Positions 6,468 to 15,313 of a stretch of DNA of 58,939 nucleotides are shown here, piece after piece (within the stretch, counting starts at the first letter, position 1; the number at the start of each line of letters is the position of its first letter). The translations under genes were made by a program, and so were the position numbers. The notes under the pieces are model-generated. The model worked only from the letters and a program-made list of their open reading frames with translations. It was not told the origin of the DNA and searched no databases. The DNA comes from Desulfococcaceae bacterium HSG9 (GTDB taxonomy: Bacteria > Desulfobacterota > Desulfobacteria > Desulfobacterales > JAUCGF01): the NCBI GenBank assembly GCA_030378005.1, contig JAUCGF010000100.1, positions 1 through 58,939 of the forward strand, in the 5' to 3' direction.

Positions 6468-7819
6468 TGCAAACATACACCGATAAGATTTGCGAGGGCG
6501 TCTATTTTTTGCCCGAAAGGGAACGATTTATTTTTTATGCGCCCTTGCAAGGATTGCTGCTGGAAGTCAACGATGCGTACAAACAGTGTTTTCATAAAGC
6601 GCTTAATGGCGATGTTACAGCGGTGGAATCTATTGGGCTGTCATCAACTCTGCTTGAAGATATTCAAAAGGTTCCTGCAGCAACTGACTGTATCCTGAAA
6701 CCCGTCTGGCCTGTGGAATTCCGGCCGACCAATATGACAATTTTCTTAACGCATCAATGCACATTGCGTTGTACATATTGTTACTGCTACGGCGGAGAAG
6801 GCGTTACGATGTCATGGGATATGGCCCGAAATGCTTTAAACTACACTATGGCAAATGCTAAAAAACTCGGTCAGATTTTTAAACTGAGCTTTCACGGCGG
6901 TGATCCGGGCGCCTGCTGGCCGCTTTTTCAAAAATGTGTCCGCTATATCGAAAAAGAATGCGCTGATATGAAATTGAAGTTTCAACTGTCAGTTGGAACA
7001 AACGCTTTTTACAACGAGCAACAGGCAAATTTCATTTCAAAACATATTCATAGCGCAACCGTTTCGTTAGACGGCATTCCGGATATTCACAATCGCTATC
7101 GTTGCGGGCCCAATGGTGAACCTTCTTTATCTCGAATATTGCCTACTTTACAAATTTTTGAAAAAAACAAAATGCAATTTTCAGCACGTATGACGGTTAC
7201 CAGGGGTTCGGTGGCAAAGCTGTCAGAAAGTGTGGAATATATCTGCCAGAAAACCAAGGCCGGCAATATCCGCGCGGAGCCGATGTACACTCGCGGAAGA
7301 GCATCATCCGAGAATCTTTCCACTCCTGATGCTACCATATTTGTTGAACATTTTCGTAAAGCCAAAAAGATTGCCTCGAAATACGGACGCGAATTGACCT
7401 ATTCAGGCGCTCGTATTGGCGGCGTGTACGGAACCTTCTGTTCATACCCTAATCCGACCTTTGGTGTCACACCGAATGGCGGCCTGACATGTTGCTATGA
7501 AGTTCTGCATCCTCAAGATTCACTCGGCGAAATATTTTACTATGGGAATATTTCCGAAGACGGCGTCTTGAATATCAATCAAGATCGGATAAACTCGATT
7601 CGAGAAATGGCGGTAAAACGACGCGAAAAATGCGGTGACTGCTTCTGTCTGTTTCAATGCGCCGGCGATTGCATTGCCAAGGTCAATGATGCCGGTGGAC
7701 TGAATACACATGTCGCGGAAAGGTGTTATATTACCCGCGAACTTACCAAAGATATGCTCAAAGACGTTTTGGCGGGTAAATTCTCGGGTAAAAAACGAAA
7801 AGAGCATCAGAATGTATAA
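6461..7819 (+). CDS. Radical SAM/SPASM peptide maturase A
   Basis: 452 residues. The N-terminal ~90 residues (with RFIFYAPLQGLLLEVND) resemble the front domains of the other two long maturases in this cluster. The radical SAM cluster is CTLRCTYC (Cys100, 104, 107), followed by the SAM-binding FHGGDPG and TVSLDGIPDIHNRYR. The C-terminal SPASM region has C-GDC-F-C-LFQCAGDC (about 391-404) and a further Cys near 422, for auxiliary iron-sulfur clusters. SPASM enzymes commonly make thioether or C-C cross-links in peptides. The start overlaps the precursor stop (ATG 6461, or ATG 6467 at the TAATG junction), implying coupled translation. The exact reaction is unknown. Confidence 0.88.
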   Translation: MLMQTYTDKICEGVYFLPERERFIFYAPLQGLLLEVNDAYKQCFHKALNGDVTAVESIGLSSTLLEDIQKVPAATDCILKPVWPVEFRPTNMTIFLTHQCTLRCTYCYCYGGEGVTMSWDMARNALNYTMANAKKLGQIFKLSFHGGDPGACWPLFQKCVRYIEKECADMKLKFQLSVGTNAFYNEQQANFISKHIHSATVSLDGIPDIHNRYRCGPNGEPSLSRILPTLQIFEKNKMQFSARMTVTRGSVAKLSESVEYICQKTKAGNIRAEPMYTRGRASSENLSTPDATIFVEHFRKAKKIASKYGRELTYSGARIGGVYGTFCSYPNPTFGVTPNGGLTCCYEVLHPQDSLGEIFYYGNISEDGVLNINQDRINSIREMAVKRREKCGDCFCLFQCAGDCIAKVNDAGGLNTHVAERCYITRELTKDMLKDVLAGKFSGKKRKEHQNV

Positions 7820-7852
7820 TCTATTAAATTAAACGCAAGCAGTGGAAATTTA

Positions 7853-9064
7853 ATGCGGTCTTTCCCTGATGTAATAATGCCCCCATATACTACCAGCGCA
7901 CTTTCAGATGATGAAATAGCTAATTTGCCACAATTCCTTCAAGAGGTGTTGAGTTCTGTCCGTGATTTCCGTGCAAAAAGAGCTTCGCGTGAATCTGTTC
8001 CGGTCACCTTGCCCCCAATATCAGGGCAAGATCACAGTTTGCCATCCTCGATTCGCATTGAAGATAACGGTGCTACGTTATACACTGGCCAATTATCGCC
8101 CGGGTGCCGATTATGCCGCCAAGGACTTTGGGAATGTGTCTTTATCACAATGGAATGTAACTTGGCGTGCGAATTTTGCCTGCGGCCTTATCATGAAGAT
8201 GATTCGATACGTCATTCAGCGTGGGCAAACACACCTTACAAATTTACCGAATTTATCGCAGAGTGCGGGGTTCACGGTATCAGTTTTTCCGGAGGAGAAC
8301 CTTTATTGAATTTCTCCGAACTGATAAAATGGCTCGCTGCATCTGCCATCGCAACCCCTCGACCCTATCTTTGGCTCTATACCAACGGCCTCCTATTGAC
8401 AGAGGAAATGTGTGAACAACTAAAAAACGCCGGACTTGATGAAATCCGGTTCAATTTGGCGGCCACGGGTTATCGAAATCCTCATATTTTGCGCAAGATT
8501 GAAATAGCCGCCCAACAGTTCTCCGGTTTGACGGTTGAAATCCCGGCCATCCCAGAAGATTTAAAAATCGTCATCGAAATGCTTGAGAATTGGAGCGATG
8601 CGGGCGTCCGATATTTAAACCTGCACGAGCTGATATATGAAAAAAATACTAACGCCTGGTCCATGAAAGGAAAGCGTATTCCCGCCGTAATGAATGACGG
8701 ACATAAATGTTCTCGCAATCCGGATAGTATCTCCGCTATTCTTGAAATTATGAACACTGCGGATTCCATGAACCTGCCGTTATCCGTCAATGCTTGCACC
8801 GTATACGGCAAAAATTTGCAAATTCAGGGCCGCAGGCGTCTTTACGCCAAACGCTCATTAAAAACGTATGAGAAATTAAAAGCGAACGGTACCGCCGAAT
8901 GTTTTTGCGCCGTTAAAAACGGACATCTTGCGTTTTTTGCTCCGCAAGATCCGGTTCGCGCACAAAAACAATTCCCCGGATGCCGCTTGGCACGCATGGT
9001 GCGACTTCTTCCCTTGTCTCCCGAACAACCTGATATTTGGATTGATTTTGAATTTCTGAATTAG
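7853..9064 (+). CDS. Radical SAM protein B (no SPASM domain)
   Basis: 403 residues. A Cys pair GCRLCRQG (Cys85, Cys88) lies just before the radical SAM cluster CNLACEFC (Cys102, 106, 109). ISFSGGEPLLNFSEL and LWLYTNGLLLTEEM then follow, as in enzymes that resemble pyruvate formate-lyase activases. The C-terminal third lacks a clear SPASM cysteine cluster, with only scattered Cys. It therefore differs in type from maturases A, C and D and may carry out a different chemistry. It sits 33 bp after maturase A and 11 bp before maturase C, so it is part of the same transcription unit. Its substrate is inferred to be the Cys-rich protein from context only. Confidence 0.8.
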   Translation: MRSFPDVIMPPYTTSALSDDEIANLPQFLQEVLSSVRDFRAKRASRESVPVTLPPISGQDHSLPSSIRIEDNGATLYTGQLSPGCRLCRQGLWECVFITMECNLACEFCLRPYHEDDSIRHSAWANTPYKFTEFIAECGVHGISFSGGEPLLNFSELIKWLAASAIATPRPYLWLYTNGLLLTEEMCEQLKNAGLDEIRFNLAATGYRNPHILRKIEIAAQQFSGLTVEIPAIPEDLKIVIEMLENWSDAGVRYLNLHELIYEKNTNAWSMKGKRIPAVMNDGHKCSRNPDSISAILEIMNTADSMNLPLSVNACTVYGKNLQIQGRRRLYAKRSLKTYEKLKANGTAECFCAVKNGHLAFFAPQDPVRAQKQFPGCRLARMVRLLPLSPEQPDIWIDFEFLN

Positions 9065-9075
9065 CATCGACAATT

Positions 9076-10563
9076 ATGTATCAAGATAATTATAGCAAAC
9101 TACGACCTTTACTCTCTTCAAAAATTCCTCTGTTTCATGGTAAATGTCATGATTTTGAAATTTTATATTCACCTGGACAAGTGTTCGTTGTCTCTCATCA
9201 AAGAGCAAACCGATTACGATATGCTTGCCAAAGAATTTTAACGTCAATTTTAACGTCTAGGAATCAACATGACACACTGATAGATGCCGGTATCTCAAAA
9301 CCGATTATCCGAGCGGCTGAACTGATCTGCCGACACTCAAAATTTATCCAAAAACAAGTAAAAGCGCGGCATCTGACGGATTTCCAACCTGAATGTTTGA
9401 TGATTTTGCATAATAAGGGCTGTGAGCTTGCCTGTACCTATTGTTTTGCACATCCTCAAAACGGGAAGCGGATAGGGTTCAGCCTGGATGAGATGGCTAC
9501 TGCGACAAAGCTAGTCATGAAATCATGTTTTCGCAACAAAAAGTGTATGCAAGCAGTTTTTCATGGCAGCAGCGAACCAATGGCAGAGCAAGCGCTTATT
9601 GCGGAATACCTGCCTGTTCTTGAGAAAACTGCATCGGAATATGGCAGTGTGGCGGTAAAAACCTATATGGCAACCAATGGTATAATCAGTTCCGATAATG
9701 CGCATTGGCTGTCGGACAATATTGATCTGGTTGGTCTGTCGCTTGACGGCCCTCCTGATATCCAAAACATGCAGAGGCCTTATCGCAACGGACGCCCCAC
9801 ATCTAAAATCGTTGAACGAACCGGTCATATCCTTGCAAAAGGACCCTCCGTTTTGCATGTCAGAGCGACTATCACTCCGGATACAAATACGCGCCAAGCA
9901 GAAATAGTTAAATATATTCAGAATGTTATTTCCCCTGCGGCCATTCGCCTGGAACCAGCATTCAATACGAATCATAGCAAAGCTAAATGGAAAGGCAGAG
10001 ATGCCAAACTTTTCGTAAAACACTTTATGAAGGCCCGTGATATTGCGGAGGTTCCGTTACATTCTTCTGTTTGCCGACCTCATGAATTGTATAGCACCTA
10101 TTGTTACGTGAAGAATCAGACGCTAGCGATTGTTCCGGGCGGGGGGGTGACGTCCTGTTTTAAGAGAAGCGGTATATACCAGCCGGAACAATCAGACTGG
10201 CATGTCGGCATGTTCAATTATAAAACAATGCGTTATTCTCTTGACACTGACCGTATTTCCGCTATCCGCAACCTTTGCAGCACCTTTCCTCCATCCTGCG
10301 TCAATTGCTTTAACCGGTTTCATTGCACATTGGGATGCCCCGATTTTTGCTTAATTGAGCCATCGGAGAAAAAAGATTCGCCCGCCGGATTTCTTTGCGA
10401 TGTTCAGCGGTACATGACGCTGGAAATTATTTTGGAGGCTGCCTATACTCTTTGGGAAGAAGCGAAGAGACGCGGGATTTCAAAATCCTGTTTTTGCAGG
10501 AAGCCGCTTTTGTCTCCGGAGCCTGGAACAGAGTCTGAATTCAGAGAGCTGACGGAGCTATAG
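9076..10563 (+). CDS. Radical SAM/SPASM peptide maturase C
   Basis: 495 residues. It has an N-terminal domain of about 105 residues (with FEILYSPGQVFVVSHQRANR), the radical SAM cluster CELACTYC (Cys116, 120, 123), then AVFHGSSEP in place of the usual GGEP motif, VGLSLDGPPDIQNMQRPYRN, and a SPASM region CVNCFNRFHCTLGCPDFC at about 408-425. Overall plan and the SLDGPPDIQN block match maturase A, so the two look like paralogues. The altered SAM-binding motif (GSSEP) is unusual and worth noting. It starts 11 bp after protein B and ends 2 bp before gene D. Confidence 0.86.
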   Translation: MYQDNYSKLRPLLSSKIPLFHGKCHDFEILYSPGQVFVVSHQRANRLRYACQRILTSILTSRNQHDTLIDAGISKPIIRAAELICRHSKFIQKQVKARHLTDFQPECLMILHNKGCELACTYCFAHPQNGKRIGFSLDEMATATKLVMKSCFRNKKCMQAVFHGSSEPMAEQALIAEYLPVLEKTASEYGSVAVKTYMATNGIISSDNAHWLSDNIDLVGLSLDGPPDIQNMQRPYRNGRPTSKIVERTGHILAKGPSVLHVRATITPDTNTRQAEIVKYIQNVISPAAIRLEPAFNTNHSKAKWKGRDAKLFVKHFMKARDIAEVPLHSSVCRPHELYSTYCYVKNQTLAIVPGGGVTSCFKRSGIYQPEQSDWHVGMFNYKTMRYSLDTDRISAIRNLCSTFPPSCVNCFNRFHCTLGCPDFCLIEPSEKKDSPAGFLCDVQRYMTLEIILEAAYTLWEEAKRRGISKSCFCRKPLLSPEPGTESEFRELTEL

Positions 10564-10565
10564 GA

Positions 10566-11932
10566 ATGCATGATATCTATGCCCTTCAACTGGGCCGGAC
10601 ACACATCGTATACAGCCCTTTGCATCACTTTACTGCCAGAGTAAACAAGGAAGCTCTGCTTGCTTTGCAGCGCAATTCATCCGGCATTCACGGCGGCCCG
10701 TTACAAGATCTGGCGAATCGAATCCGACGTCCAGCGGAGTACCCCTCAAGGCCGAATTCGAAAACACCGTCCCCTTCCAAAATAGTGATTATGCCCACGC
10801 GTCGATGCAACATGCGGTGCGTTTACTGCAATTTCGTAACTGATCAGGCCCATTCGTCCACACTTGATCCGATTCAGGCATGCCACTTTATTGACTACGC
10901 TTTGCAAAACCTGATACATAACAAAAGTGATTTTTTACATATTCATTTCTTCGGAGGAGAACCCTTTCTGCATCACTCTATTGTTGATCAGATTGTTCAT
11001 TATGCCCGTCAGAATTGCATACGGAACAGTGTTAAACTCAGGTTGGAAGTTACTACCAACGGCAAATTCGATCGGCAGTATGCTCAGTTCGTGGGCAACG
11101 TCTTTGATACGGTGGTTGTATCTTATGACGGATCACGGGCATTTCAGAATGCGAACCGTCCCAATCCGGATGGAAGCGGGAGCTTCAAGCAGGTCTCGAC
11201 AACACTGCAAGTCTTGTCGGAAACATCCACCGAACTATGTGTACGCCTATGTGCGACCGATCAATCAGTACATGCGCTGCCGGATTTGGCACGGCAAATT
11301 ACAGATGCCTATAATATTGATAAACTCAACATTGAGCCACTGACTGCGAATTCTGTGGCAAACAGCGCTGGCTTACGACCGCCCGATCCCTATGCGCATT
11401 CTTTCAAGCCTTTATCGGCGCTTATAACGAAGCGCATCAACATGGTGTCGAAGTTATCAATGGGCTTACTAACATCAGACAAATCGGCTGGTCTTCCTGT
11501 CCGGTCGGTAAAGATTCACTGATGCTAATGCCGGATGGAACACTGACGGCCTGTTACCTTGAGGCCGATCGATGGCGCGAACATGGTTTGGATCATACGG
11601 TTGGATATGTTTTCAAAGATGGAAACGTAGCTATTGATACGAACAATCTTGAACGTATCCGACGTATGGTTTGGCATAAGCCTCGCTGTGAACGCTGCTT
11701 TTGCCGATGGACTTGCGCAGGAGGGTGCCATATTTCGTTAACTCCGCCTGATTGTAGCACAGATTATACCGATGAATGTATCCAAACACGCCTTATAAGC
11801 GCATCTTTTCTGTTGAAAACAGTTGCAGACCATAAATCAGTCGCAGCTTGGCTGAATGACAAAGCCGCGCACCAAATTTTGGCTGAACAAAATGATGATC
11901 GTATGTTAAACTACAATGGAAATACAGAATAA
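10566..11932 (+). pseudogene. Radical SAM/SPASM peptide maturase D, split by a frameshift
   Basis: The first frame (from ATG 10566) encodes an N-terminal domain with HIVYSPLHHFTARVNKEA, the radical SAM cluster CNMRCVYC (Cys81, 85, 88), HFFGGEPFLHHSI and VVSYDGSRAFQNANRPN. Near 11394-11400, after LRPPDPYA, the frame breaks. The other frame continues with FFQAFIGAYNEAHQHGVEVI, then SCPVGKDSLMLMPDGTLTACY, and a SPASM region CERCFCRWTCAGGCHI. Restoring one missing base gives about 455 residues, the size of its paralogues. It could be a true mutation, a programmed shift or a sequencing error. The downstream part alone (ATG 11522) would lack the catalytic half. Confidence 0.78.
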
Positions 11933-12188
11933 CAGCATAACTCCGCTGGTAAACTGGGTATTCTCTTGGGGAGGCGTAACAATATATGATTCCCAAACAG
12001 GCAGGCACTGCTCCTTTCCCTATCCGTATGCAGCCCTATGGGACGGCGTAACGAAGGGCTACAATTTTGAAGAACTTGCAAACTGGTATTCAGTATTAGA
12101 GGGTGTTGATAGGTCTGTCGCTCAGGAAGAATTGCTGAAAACATTACAGGAATGGAAAGTGAGGCAGTATATTTCCTGGCAAATATAA
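11916..12188 (+). CDS. PqqD-like peptide-binding protein (RRE), first copy
   Basis: 90 residues. The segment from about 35 to 90 (YAALWDGVTKGYNFEELANW, then SVLEGVDRSVAQEELLKTLQ) has the helix pattern of PqqD-type RiPP recognition elements: an Ala-Leu/Trp-Asp helix, a short turn, a Glu-rich helix and a Val-Asp-x-x-x-Ala helix. Such proteins hold the precursor leader and deliver it to radical SAM enzymes. The gene overlaps the end of maturase D by 17 bases and precedes maturase E, which places it inside the operon. The resemblance is at the level of pattern, not strong identity. Confidence 0.65.
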   Translation: MEIQNNSITPLVNWVFSWGGVTIYDSQTGRHCSFPYPYAALWDGVTKGYNFEELANWYSVLEGVDRSVAQEELLKTLQEWKVRQYISWQI

Positions 12189-12193
12189 TATTT

Positions 12194-13168
12194 ATGGCCA
12201 ATATTTCATTAACAACTTATTGCAATCGAAATTGTTCTTTTTGTTTTGCTCGTAACGTTCGCAACAATGTATGCCCAAATATGTCTGTGTCCACTTTTAT
12301 TCGCGCCGTGGATTTTTTTAAGGCGGGAGGTCTTGACACCATACATCTTATGGGAGGGGAGCCTACCCTACATCCCAAATTCCCCTTTTTAGTTGAAAAG
12401 ATTTTGGAACGGCGGCTTAACATTCAAATTTTCACCGGTGGTGTTATCGCTGACTCGCTTCTTGATGCTTTAGATGCAAGTTCACTGGCCAGCGACAATT
12501 TAAATTTTATTCTCAATGTTGATTTGACACATTCATCCAATGATATGCTGTTACATCATCAGGAAGCCCTTTGTCAGCGCCTAAGCAAAAAAATCACGTT
12601 AGGAGCAACTATCTTACATGCTGCACAAGATTTATCCAGGTTGATAGATTGGCACAACCGTTGGCATACTGCCCCCGCTATACGATTGGGTGTTGCACAT
12701 CCCATTGCAAAGGGAGGCAACCGATTTGTTCGTGAGCCACAATTATTCAATGTAGGTGCTTTAGCTGAACGCTTTTGTCGTAAAGCGATAGAGGGCGGTA
12801 TTCATATTGAGTTTGATTGCGGATGGACACCATGTATGTTTTCTTCTTTTTTTATGGAAAACAGTCCTTTCGCCAGTCAAATTGGTCAAAGATGCAATCC
12901 CATTATTGATGTTTTGCCCAATGGCAGTATAGCACCATGCTACGCACTTTCTCATATCAATGATAAAAAACTGCAAAACAAAGAAACCAGAGACAACATG
13001 GTTGCTCACTTCGAAACAGAATTGGAACCTTGGCGTGAAATCGGAAGCAAAACGGACTGTACCACTTGTGCATACCGTAATAACGGCATATGTCGCGGTG
13101 GATGTGTAGCCAGAGCTATGACACGCGGCATGCATCCCCAACACAAGAGGGCGGACAATCAGTTCTGA
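12194..13168 (+). CDS. Radical SAM/SPASM protein E
   Basis: 324 residues from ATG 12194; an upstream in-frame ATG at 12152 would add 14 residues overlapping the PqqD-like gene, and the choice is uncertain because neither has a clear ribosome binding site. The radical SAM cluster CNRNCSFC is at Cys10, 14 and 17, right at the N-terminus. HLMGGEPTLHPKF follows, and a SPASM tail has RCNPIIDVLPNGSIAPCYAL and CTTCAYRNNGICRGGCVAR. It lacks the front domain of A, C and D and so belongs to a separate group. Such compact enzymes often need a separate PqqD-like partner, and one lies directly upstream. The stop is a TGA after which the frame stays open for 33 codons. Confidence 0.85.
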   Translation: MANISLTTYCNRNCSFCFARNVRNNVCPNMSVSTFIRAVDFFKAGGLDTIHLMGGEPTLHPKFPFLVEKILERRLNIQIFTGGVIADSLLDALDASSLASDNLNFILNVDLTHSSNDMLLHHQEALCQRLSKKITLGATILHAAQDLSRLIDWHNRWHTAPAIRLGVAHPIAKGGNRFVREPQLFNVGALAERFCRKAIEGGIHIEFDCGWTPCMFSSFFMENSPFASQIGQRCNPIIDVLPNGSIAPCYALSHINDKKLQNKETRDNMVAHFETELEPWREIGSKTDCTTCAYRNNGICRGGCVARAMTRGMHPQHKRADNQF

Positions 13169-13281
13169 CCTGTGGAAAGCAATCCCGCCCAATCATGGCC
13201 TTTGTTTAAAAATACATGTATAAAATCTATTCGCGGCAGTTCAGGCAATACCAATAGTGCAATGTAAATAGGAATATAAGT

Positions 13282-13752
13282 ATGGTTCCAGCTTTAACAC
13301 GGCGTGAGTTGTTCAAATATCTGTATAACAGACATTGGAAGACAGACCAACGTCCCCTGAAACAGAAGCGCTCTCAGCAAATTAGTGATCGTCAGCCCTC
13401 CAAAGCCAAAAGTGTCAAAAACGAACAATGCTTCTCTATTTCAGAAATATTAGAGATGCCTGATGAAAATCTCCGTATCATTCAGCCTGTACTAAACAAG
13501 AACGCAAAGGTGTCAGAACACCTTTGTGATGCACTAAGTGAGTCAATGCAAACCTACTTCACAGAGGATAAAATTGTAAATATGTTTAATGGTGAACATA
13601 CTCTGGAAGAACTGGCTTGCCAACTGAAAGATGAAAAAGATAGCATTTCCATTGAAGAAGCTTATCTTGCCGTAAAAAGGTTGTTTGTGAGGCTATGTGA
13701 GGAAAGAAAGGTTGGCTTTCATCGCAAGGTTTGTTCATCTAATTCTATATAG
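13282..13752 (+). CDS. PqqD-like domain protein, second copy
   Basis: 156 residues. The first ~55 are basic and low in complexity (TRRELFKYLYNRHWK and a Lys/Gln/Ser linker). The C-terminal part, about 100-150, reads VNMFNGEHTLEELACQLKDE then SIEEAYLAVKRLFVRL, the helix layout of PqqD-like recognition elements. The twin arginines are not followed by a hydrophobic core, so this is not a Tat signal. The gene lies 113 bp after radical SAM E and is followed at once by the membrane glycosyltransferase-like gene. A role in presenting the Cys-rich precursor is inferred. Confidence 0.5.
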   Translation: MVPALTRRELFKYLYNRHWKTDQRPLKQKRSQQISDRQPSKAKSVKNEQCFSISEILEMPDENLRIIQPVLNKNAKVSEHLCDALSESMQTYFTEDKIVNMFNGEHTLEELACQLKDEKDSISIEEAYLAVKRLFVRLCEERKVGFHRKVCSSNSI

Positions 13753-13763
13753 AGGAATAGCCA

Positions 13764-15293
13764 TTGATAGCATGGATCACAATACACGGCGCTGTGTTCT
13801 TCGTAATTGTATTAGGCATCATAGTAGTGACGGCTTTGATATCCGGGCGCAAATCATTGGTAAAGTGCATCTCAATCGGGTTTAAAGAACTTACTATTAT
13901 CTGTCTGATTATTCTTGCATCTTGGGCGGTTCGCCAATTCCTAATCACTAAAATGCACAATGTTTATCTTGATGAGTTTGTGCACATGCAACTTGCACGA
14001 ACCCTCCTTGATACCGGCAAATATGGAATTACTTCCATTGCAGGAGATCCGGAAGCGCCTGTAATTCGTGCGGTTAAGTGGCCTCCGGCTTTTCATACAT
14101 TATTAGCCGCTGCTTATATGGTAGGAGGAAGTCAAGAAACCACGGCGTATGCTCTCAATGCCATACTTGGCGCTTTAGGGGTTTTGGGTGCCTATCTGTT
14201 TGCCAAAATGCTTTGCTTTTCCGTATCAACTTGTTTGTCAGTTGCCATTCTCATAGGTTTATGGCCAATCCATCTGCGAATGTGTGCGGGCGCTTCGATA
14301 GAGCCCGGAGCTATGGCAATGATTCTAATAGCGTCAAGTTTGATGATAGCCTTTTTGAAGACTCGAAACAGGTCTCTATTCTGGGCAGGTGCTGCGGCAA
14401 TTGGACTGGCGGGGATGTTTCGTTTAGAGAGTGTGCTGGCCGCTGCAATAGTACCGTCAGTTTTGGCTGTTTGGGAAGAGCGAAGGAGTGGCAAACCGGT
14501 CAGACTGTCCGTTAGCCAATTTATCGGATTCTGCATTTTTTGCACCCCTATCTTTTTATTTGCTATTTCCGGTTTCACGGAATACCAAGCGTTTCGGGCG
14601 CAAAGCAATACCATACCATATTGGGGAGGTCTCTCTTTTTGGTATGGAGGAGGTTTGATGCCGTATAGCTACAGCGCACTGCTATTGTTAGGGCTAATAG
14701 TGCTCTGGAAAAGGCGTCTGTCACTTTTTGCAGCATGTTTTGTGGTAATTATAGGGATGCTTTTTATTTACGCATTTTATATTCATATTGACGCGAGCAG
14801 AGGTGATCTTCAGCGTTACCAATTACAATGTGCGCCAGGCTTTATTGGCTTTGCAGCCGCTGCTTTTCAGTGGGCGGAAGATTCTCGTAAAAAATTCCGT
14901 TTTAGCCATACCATAATCATTTTACTTTTATTTGTGGGGCTGATCCCCTGCTTGCCTGAAGCACAAAAACCGTTTCGAGCAGATTTTGAACAGAAATACC
15001 GTTTCGTTACTTCTTCATCATCCATTTTGCCGAAAGATGCAATGTATTTTGCTGCGATCCCATCATTTCTGTCAACAACATTAGGTATACAGTGTTCTCC
15101 TCTCCAGCGGCTTCTAAAAGAGGGTAAGAATTCAAATCTTGTCCAAGGCAGAATAAAAATATATTTTCGTAACATTTGGTCACCAAGGTTGGCAGCGATT
15201 GATAGGCAAATAAACAAACGCTATATTCTGCGCCCCTTGGTTGAAAGACACGATGCATTCTATATGGGGTTTTTTAAAATAATGGATAGATAG
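13764..15293 (+). CDS. GT-C-type membrane glycosyltransferase-like protein (GT39/PMT-like)
   Basis: 509 residues with about ten to twelve hydrophobic segments. The first large loop has VYLDEFVHMQLARTLLDTGK, with the Asp-Glu pair that GT-C enzymes use near their active site, and VKWPPAFHTLLAAAYMVGG, a pattern typical of lipid-linked-sugar-dependent transferases such as PMT and ArnT types. The start is TTG with GAGGAA upstream. It closes the forward operon. It might glycosylate the exported Cys-rich lipoprotein, which is rich in Thr and Ser between Cys pairs; that is inference from position only. No signature fixes the sugar donor. Confidence 0.7.
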   Translation: MIAWITIHGAVFFVIVLGIIVVTALISGRKSLVKCISIGFKELTIICLIILASWAVRQFLITKMHNVYLDEFVHMQLARTLLDTGKYGITSIAGDPEAPVIRAVKWPPAFHTLLAAAYMVGGSQETTAYALNAILGALGVLGAYLFAKMLCFSVSTCLSVAILIGLWPIHLRMCAGASIEPGAMAMILIASSLMIAFLKTRNRSLFWAGAAAIGLAGMFRLESVLAAAIVPSVLAVWEERRSGKPVRLSVSQFIGFCIFCTPIFLFAISGFTEYQAFRAQSNTIPYWGGLSFWYGGGLMPYSYSALLLLGLIVLWKRRLSLFAACFVVIIGMLFIYAFYIHIDASRGDLQRYQLQCAPGFIGFAAAAFQWAEDSRKKFRFSHTIIILLLFVGLIPCLPEAQKPFRADFEQKYRFVTSSSSILPKDAMYFAAIPSFLSTTLGIQCSPLQRLLKEGKNSNLVQGRIKIYFRNIWSPRLAAIDRQINKRYILRPLVERHDAFYMGFFKIMDR

Positions 15294-15313
15294 TTCGTCA
15301 ATCGCGTAAATTT

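Noticed and set aside
6184..6480. Open frames in other phases across the Cys-rich gene
   Set aside because: The repetitive sequence keeps other frames open by chance. The strong ribosome binding site, Tat signal and lipobox all belong to the frame from 5811.
13166..13268. Readthrough extension or selenocysteine at the stop of radical SAM protein E
   Set aside because: The frame stays open for 33 codons after the TGA, but the text has no conserved feature, the SPASM region is already complete, and no selenocysteine element is visible. Such a run can arise by chance.
13282..13752. Tat signal in the second PqqD-like protein (TRRELFKY)
   Set aside because: The arginine pair is followed by charged and polar residues with no hydrophobic core, so export by Tat is not supported.
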